The position numbers and the translations under genes were made by a program. From the NCBI GenBank assembly GCA_021773565.1, contig JAJFJZ010000017.1, forward strand, positions 1-64,000: a stretch of DNA of 64,000 nt. The letters run 5' to 3'. Under the pieces are notes generated by a model, which saw only the letters and a program-made list of their open reading frames with translations, was not told where the DNA came from and did not search any database. The DNA comes from Gammaproteobacteria bacterium. GTDB lineage: Bacteria > Pseudomonadota > Gammaproteobacteria > Pseudomonadales > Azotimanducaceae. Shown here piece after piece: positions 60,068-64,000 of this stretch. Position 1 is the stretch's first letter. Each line of letters opens with the position of its first letter.

Positions 60068-60634
60068 ATGAAATTCCCTGACAGCAATCTGCAAACTGAA
60101 AGGCTTACCATGCGAAGACTGCATGAATCGGATGGTGACGCGCTCTATGCTATATTTTCCGACAGCGCTACTATGAAATATTGGGGGCACCTGCCTTATA
60201 CAGAAAAACAGCAGGCCCTGGATAGTATTAGCGATCACCTTGAACATTGGGATGCCGGCAGATCCCTGTGTATGGCGATAGAAAGCAGGTTAAAACCCGG
60301 ACTGATAGGAACCATAAGCCTGTTCAATTTTTATGAGGACTGCAGACGGGCAGAAGTAGGTTACATACTCGCACGCGCGCACTGGGGTACCGGAGTAATG
60401 AGTGAAGCGCTCAAAGCCATTATTAACTATGCCTTTTTTGACCTGAACCTGAATCGACTGGAAGCCGACATAGACCCAAACAACACAGCATCCGCGACTT
60501 TGCTTAAAAAGAACGGGTTTTCGCTCGAGGGCTATCTCAGGGAAAGATGGATAGTGGGGGATCAATTCTCGGATACCGAATTGTATGGCCTGCTTCGAAA
60601 CGACTATTTACCCACTCAGGCTGAAAGCGTATGA
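60068..60634 (+). CDS. GNAT N-acetyltransferase, RimJ-like
   Basis: 188 residues from the ATG at 60068. TERLTMRRLHESDGDALYAIF start; RAEVGYILARAHWGTGVMSEAL as the acetyl-CoA loop (ARAHWGTGVM), LNRLEADIDPNNTASATLLKK and GFSLEGYLRERW. A protein-alanine acetyltransferase type. First of four consecutive GNAT genes; its stop overlaps the next start by 4 bp. Confidence 0.87.
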   Translation: MKFPDSNLQTERLTMRRLHESDGDALYAIFSDSATMKYWGHLPYTEKQQALDSISDHLEHWDAGRSLCMAIESRLKPGLIGTISLFNFYEDCRRAEVGYILARAHWGTGVMSEALKAIINYAFFDLNLNRLEADIDPNNTASATLLKKNGFSLEGYLRERWIVGDQFSDTELYGLLRNDYLPTQAESV

Positions 60635-61125
60635 GCATCAATATCTTTAAAGTCGACTATGCCGATACTCAACAGGGTAAAGACCTGTCCTATCTCCTGA
60701 ACAGTTACGCACTCGATCCGATGGGCGGTGGTAAAGCACTTGCTCCCTTTGTGCGGGACAATCTTGCAGTGGAACTCTCAAAACTTGCACACGCCTGGAG
60801 TGTAATTTGTTACGTGGATGAAAAGCCCGCAGGCCTGATAAACTGTTTCGAGGGGTTTTCCACTTTTAAGTGCAAGCGCCTGTTGAATATACACGACATT
60901 ATGGTGCACCCGGATTTCCGGGGCAGAAGTATCAGCCAGCTGATGCTGGTTAAAGTAGAGGAAATCGCCGTACAAAGAGGCTGTTGCAAACTTACGCTCG
61001 AAGTATTGCAAGGCAACACAGTCGCTCAGAATGCCTACCTTAAATTCGGGTTTTCCGGATATGAACTGGATCCGGAATTGGGCCAGGCGATGTTCTGGGA
61101 GAAACAACTGACAGATATCAACTAG
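60631..61125 (+). CDS. GNAT family N-acetyltransferase
   Basis: 164 residues. NSYALDPMGGGKAL is the substrate-loop start; the core HDIMVHPDFRGRSISQLMLV carries the acetyl-CoA loop RGRSIS and LEVLQGNTVAQNAYLKFGFS completes the fold. It belongs to a group with a conserved DPMGGG element whose substrate is not known. ATGA overlap with the preceding GNAT. Confidence 0.86.
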   Translation: MSINIFKVDYADTQQGKDLSYLLNSYALDPMGGGKALAPFVRDNLAVELSKLAHAWSVICYVDEKPAGLINCFEGFSTFKCKRLLNIHDIMVHPDFRGRSISQLMLVKVEEIAVQRGCCKLTLEVLQGNTVAQNAYLKFGFSGYELDPELGQAMFWEKQLTDIN

Positions 61126-61141
61126 GGTCGCGCTTGCCAGT

Positions 61142-61705
61142 ATGAGCCCCATATACACACTTGAGACCCCACGTCTAAAACTACGCCAGTGGTTACCAGA
61201 TGATTACCCTGTATTTGCAGAAATGAACTCCAATACCAATGTAATGCGCTACATGATCGAGTGTCTAGGCACAGATGCAAGTAATAGTTTGGCTGATAAA
61301 TGTGCCGACTTCATCTCGGAACGAGGCTGGGGCTTGTGGGCAGTTGAACTATCGCAGAGCACTCAATTTATCGGTTTTGTGGGCTTAAGCATCCCAACCA
61401 GCCCCTTGCCTTTTTTACCCTGCACCGAAATTGGCTGGCGCCTTTCTGATACCTACTGGGGCTATGGATATGCCACTGAGGCAGCGATGTGCGCCCTCGA
61501 TTTTGCATTTACCAGGCTTAAGCTTGAAGAGGTGGTTTCCTTCACTTCTGTTCACAACCAGCCATCACGAAATGTCATGCATAAACTTGGGTTAAAAAAT
61601 ACCCACAACAACTTCTTGCACCCCTCAGTCCCTGCCAACAATCCGCTACGGGAGCATGTGTTGTATACTATTTCTCGCAAGGAATGGTTAATCGAACAAC
61701 CGTAA
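61142..61705 (+). CDS. GNAT N-acetyltransferase, RimJ-like
   Basis: 187 residues. TPRLKLRQWLPDDYPVFAEMN, EIGWRLSDTYWGYGYATEAA with the SDTYWGYGYA acetyl-CoA loop, and EEVVSFTSVHNQPSRNVMHK then LGLKNT. The DTYWGYGYATEA signature is classic for the acetyltransferase_3 subgroup. Third of the run. Confidence 0.87.
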   Translation: MSPIYTLETPRLKLRQWLPDDYPVFAEMNSNTNVMRYMIECLGTDASNSLADKCADFISERGWGLWAVELSQSTQFIGFVGLSIPTSPLPFLPCTEIGWRLSDTYWGYGYATEAAMCALDFAFTRLKLEEVVSFTSVHNQPSRNVMHKLGLKNTHNNFLHPSVPANNPLREHVLYTISRKEWLIEQP

Positions 61706-61716
61706 GGAAGTAGGTC

Positions 61717-62214
61717 GTGCCCGACATGCTCGTTAAACTGTATAACCTGCCTGGCCTACAGGCAGGCGTCGCCCGCGCCCTGTCAGAAGGAATCGCGGTG
61801 AGGCGTGCCGAATCCCGGGAGCAGGCCACCGTGTGTGAATGGGTAAAAACACAGTTTGGCGAACAATGGTCGGTAGAAAGCTCGGTAAGCTTTGACCCGG
61901 CACCTCCAGACTGCTTTGTTGCCGAACGTAACAATTTGCTGGTGGGATTTGCCTGTTACAACGCTACCGCCAAAAACTTTTTCGGGCCAACAGGCGTTGA
62001 CACAAAAGAACGCAACAAGGGAATTGGCACCGCACTGTTGCTGTCATGCCTGCACGCATTGCGCGATGAAGATTACGCCTATGCAATTATTGGGGGTGTG
62101 GGACCCATCGATTTTTACGCCAGGATAGTAGGCGCTACGACAATCAACGATTCTGAACTAGGCATATATACACAATCCTGGTTCGACAAAATAAAGGCCC
62201 GAAGCTGTAAATAG
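61717..62214 (+). CDS. GNAT family N-acetyltransferase
   Basis: 165 residues from a GTG (an ATG three codons in). The first half carries RRAESREQATVCEWV; GPTGVDTKERNKGIGTALLL is the acetyl-CoA loop (ERNKGIGTAL), and YAYAIIGGVGPIDFYAR completes the domain, where the GPxxFY signature is known from a Streptomyces-like subgroup. The fourth consecutive GNAT; it differs strongly from the other three. Confidence 0.85.
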   Translation: MPDMLVKLYNLPGLQAGVARALSEGIAVRRAESREQATVCEWVKTQFGEQWSVESSVSFDPAPPDCFVAERNNLLVGFACYNATAKNFFGPTGVDTKERNKGIGTALLLSCLHALRDEDYAYAIIGGVGPIDFYARIVGATTINDSELGIYTQSWFDKIKARSCK

Positions 62215-62215
62215 A

Positions 62216-62647
62216 ATGAATACAAATTCAAATTTCCTAACCATCAATCATGGGCTCTCGCTTCCACTTGGCGAAATTGAATTGAGCGCCATTCGTGCCC
62301 AGGGAGCGGGCGGTCAGAATGTAAACAAGGTTTCTTCTGCCATTCACTTACGTTTTGATATACCAGCATCGTCCCTGCCCTTGGAACTCAAGGAACGGCT
62401 GATGAACCTGCGTGATCGGCGCATTAACAAACAGGGCATCCTGATTATCAAGGCCCAACGATTCAGGGCCCAGGAAAAAAACCGCGATGATGCAATATCC
62501 AGGCTGCAGAAAATACTGGAAAATGCATGTATTGTGGCCAAAAAACGCAGGATCACCAGACCAGGAAAAATCGCCAAAAAGAAGCGCGTGGATAACAAAA
62601 CCCAACGCGGTAAAATTAAAGCTCTGCGGGCAAGGATCGTAGAGTGA
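62216..62647 (+). CDS. arfB: Peptidyl-tRNA hydrolase ArfB
   Basis: 143 residues. The catalytic GGQ motif is intact (RAQGAGGQNVNKVSS), followed by the class I release-factor core and a long basic C-terminal tail (KKRR, KIAKKKR, KALRAR) that enters the empty mRNA channel of stalled ribosomes. It rescues non-stop ribosomes by hydrolysing the peptidyl-tRNA. It begins one base after the preceding GNAT stop. A core housekeeping-type gene in the array. Confidence 0.92.
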   Translation: MNTNSNFLTINHGLSLPLGEIELSAIRAQGAGGQNVNKVSSAIHLRFDIPASSLPLELKERLMNLRDRRINKQGILIIKAQRFRAQEKNRDDAISRLQKILENACIVAKKRRITRPGKIAKKKRVDNKTQRGKIKALRARIVE

Positions 62648-62671
62648 ACAAGCGCGTCATCAGGAATCATT

Positions 62672-63106
62672 ATGTACAAGGGTAGCTGCCTGTGCGGCGG
62701 AATCAAATACAGCATAAATGCCGAACTGGACGCTTTCGGTTGTTGCCACTGCACCAGTTGTCGCAAGGGTAGTGGCTCGGCCTACGGTGCCAACGTGGGA
62801 GTGGATCGCGCTGTGTTTAACATATCAGATCGCGATAATCTGTTACGGGAATTTGAGTCATCCAAAGGCAAATACCGAACCTTCTGCTCAAATTGTGGTT
62901 CCCCCTTATATGCATATCTCGAAAAAAGCCCTGATATGATTCGGCTACGTCTCGGGTCACTGGATACGTCTTTTAGCCAACATCCAAAAGCGCATACCTT
63001 TATTGGCGAAAAAGCGTTGTGGGAAATAGTAGACGCGGACACTCCACAGTTTGAAACCTGGGCATCACGGGATATATTAGTGCAAAAGGGCTCTAGACAA
63101 CCCTAA
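62672..63106 (+). CDS. GFA family zinc protein
   Basis: 144 residues. Cys motifs GSCLCGGIKY, CHCTSCRK, FCSNCGSPL. Complete with the end LGSLDTS and KALWEIVDADTPQFE. Fifth GFA gene. Follows arfB by 24 bp. Confidence 0.88.
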   Translation: MYKGSCLCGGIKYSINAELDAFGCCHCTSCRKGSGSAYGANVGVDRAVFNISDRDNLLREFESSKGKYRTFCSNCGSPLYAYLEKSPDMIRLRLGSLDTSFSQHPKAHTFIGEKALWEIVDADTPQFETWASRDILVQKGSRQP

Positions 63107-63126
63107 ACCAAAAGAAGGAAATTCCT

Positions 63127-63927
63127 GTGTCGCACCCCATTCCTGCAGTTGGAAACCTGCTTAATTTAACGGGCAAAGTCGCAATTATTACCGGTGCATC
63201 CCAGGGGATTGGCGCCAGCATCGCACGCCGCCTTGCCGAAGCTGGTGCAAAAACTGTTGTGCACTATCGCAATAACAAGGCTGATGCCGAGCGGGTACTC
63301 GAGGAAATTCGTTCCGTCGATGGCCAAGCTATAACGCATGGTTGTGACCTGAGCACGGAAAAAGGCGCCGAGGGTTTAATCGGTGCTGCCACTTCTGAAT
63401 TTGGTCAGCTGGACATCATGGTCAACAATGCCGGTATTTTCCCGGTAAAACCGCTGCTGGAAATGTCACATGAAGAGTGGAGCGCCATGTATTCGGCAAA
63501 TGTCGAATCTGCATTTTTGTGTACGAAACTAGCGGCTAAATCAATGCGCGAGCAGAAGCCTACTCACGTGCAAGGCACTGTTATCAATATTACCTCCATT
63601 ACCGGCACCAGCCCTGCGGCTGCGCACAGCCACTACAATAGCAGCAAAGCAGCGCTGTTAATGTTTACGCGCTCTGCTGCCCAGGAACTTGGCGCATTTG
63701 GCATTCGCGTGAATGCGGTATCTCCCGGGCTGACCAATCGGGCGGGTCTTGAACAGGCCTGGCCTGAAGGGGTAAAAAGCTGGCACGACAAGGCCCCTCT
63801 TGGCAGACTGGGTGAACCGGAGGACATCGCCGATGCCTGTTTGTTTCTGGCTTCGCCTGCTGCCCGATTTATTACCGGCAATAACCTGATAGTGGATGGC
63901 GGCATGATGTCCACCACACTTTATTAG
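63127..63927 (+). CDS. SDR family oxidoreductase
   Basis: 266 residues from a GTG with GAAGGAAA upstream. TGASQGIG coenzyme motif, NNAG, and catalytic Ser in NITSITG, YNSSK with Tyr and Lys. The HYRNNK after strand 2 favours NADPH. A classical SDR of the FabG-like type: a ketoacyl or sugar substrate cannot be resolved. Ends with the standard NLIVDGGMM. Confidence 0.87.
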   Translation: MSHPIPAVGNLLNLTGKVAIITGASQGIGASIARRLAEAGAKTVVHYRNNKADAERVLEEIRSVDGQAITHGCDLSTEKGAEGLIGAATSEFGQLDIMVNNAGIFPVKPLLEMSHEEWSAMYSANVESAFLCTKLAAKSMREQKPTHVQGTVINITSITGTSPAAAHSHYNSSKAALLMFTRSAAQELGAFGIRVNAVSPGLTNRAGLEQAWPEGVKSWHDKAPLGRLGEPEDIADACLFLASPAARFITGNNLIVDGGMMSTTLY

Positions 63928-63944
63928 CATTGTGGAGAAACCTG

Positions 63945-64000
63945 ATGAACAAAATACTCAATGGCGGGTGCCTGTGCGGAGAAGTACGTTTTACGGTTAA
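63945..64000 (+). CDS. GFA family zinc protein, 5' end only
   Basis: Starts at the ATG at 63945 and runs off the window. The 18 residues visible (MNKILNGGCLCGEVRFTV) carry the CLCG motif of GFA proteins. Sixth GFA gene in the region, showing that the array continues to the right. Confidence 0.75.
   Translation, partial: MNKILNGGCLCGEVRFTV

Noticed and set aside
41950-64000. Classical integron cassette array
   Set aside because: Gene content fits, but I could not find attC-type inverted repeats with matching core sites between the genes, many genes overlap each other, and no integrase is in the window.

Overview
The window looks like chromosomal DNA of a free-living, probably marine, gammaproteobacterium of moderate GC. 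SlyX, a proteobacterial-type GlnRS, YehS (DUF1456), YbaN (DUF454), ArfB, a POT peptide importer and a TRAP transporter all point that way. I saw no rRNA or tRNA gene, CRISPR array, integrase or transposase.

Layout. 1-1.3 kb: accessory-looking DNA with two copies of an imperfect 44-bp direct repeat around a small membrane protein gene. 1.3-25.6 kb: ordinary chromosomal genes on both strands (nitroreductase, SDR, transglutaminase/TPR lipoprotein, dimeric dUTPase, 2-hydroxyacid dehydrogenase, Lon, M3 peptidase, POT transporter, N-formylglutamate amidohydrolase, GlnRS, a heterodimeric ABC exporter and a five-PAS GGDEF-EAL sensor). A candidate small RNA lies near 4.4 kb. 25.6-39.6 kb: a minus-strand stretch holding a four-gene TRAP system with the rare TatT component, then an operon GNAT / APC permease / SlyX / CHAD-like / redoxin, then an amino-acid or amine uptake and modification group (hydrolase, ACT protein, PaiB-like, ethanolamine-type permease, PhyH, D-amino-acid aminotransferase, SUMF1-fold protein). 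The redoxin reads through an in-frame TGA in a W-TGA-PYC motif. A GGTC-loop hairpin follows at the spacing expected of a bacterial SECIS, so I call it a selenoprotein.

39.6-64 kb: a different kind of region. About 45 small genes, nearly all on the plus strand, encode 55-420-residue proteins of detoxification and housecleaning families. They include six GFA (CENP-V) zinc proteins, six GNAT acetyltransferases, four VOC proteins, three cupins, MAPEG, tautomerase, RidA-like, gamma-glutamylcyclotransferase-like, isochorismatase, RibD-like reductase, Pmp3, RRM and ArfB. Stop/start overlaps are frequent although the neighbours are functionally unrelated. Between the intact genes lie remnants: a 5'-truncated ASCH gene, a DUF1428 stub, an internally deleted DUF1761 gene, a GNAT stub and an internally deleted membrane protein. 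It resembles an integron cassette array in content, but I could not find attC-like sites. The array continues past the right edge with the start of a sixth GFA gene.
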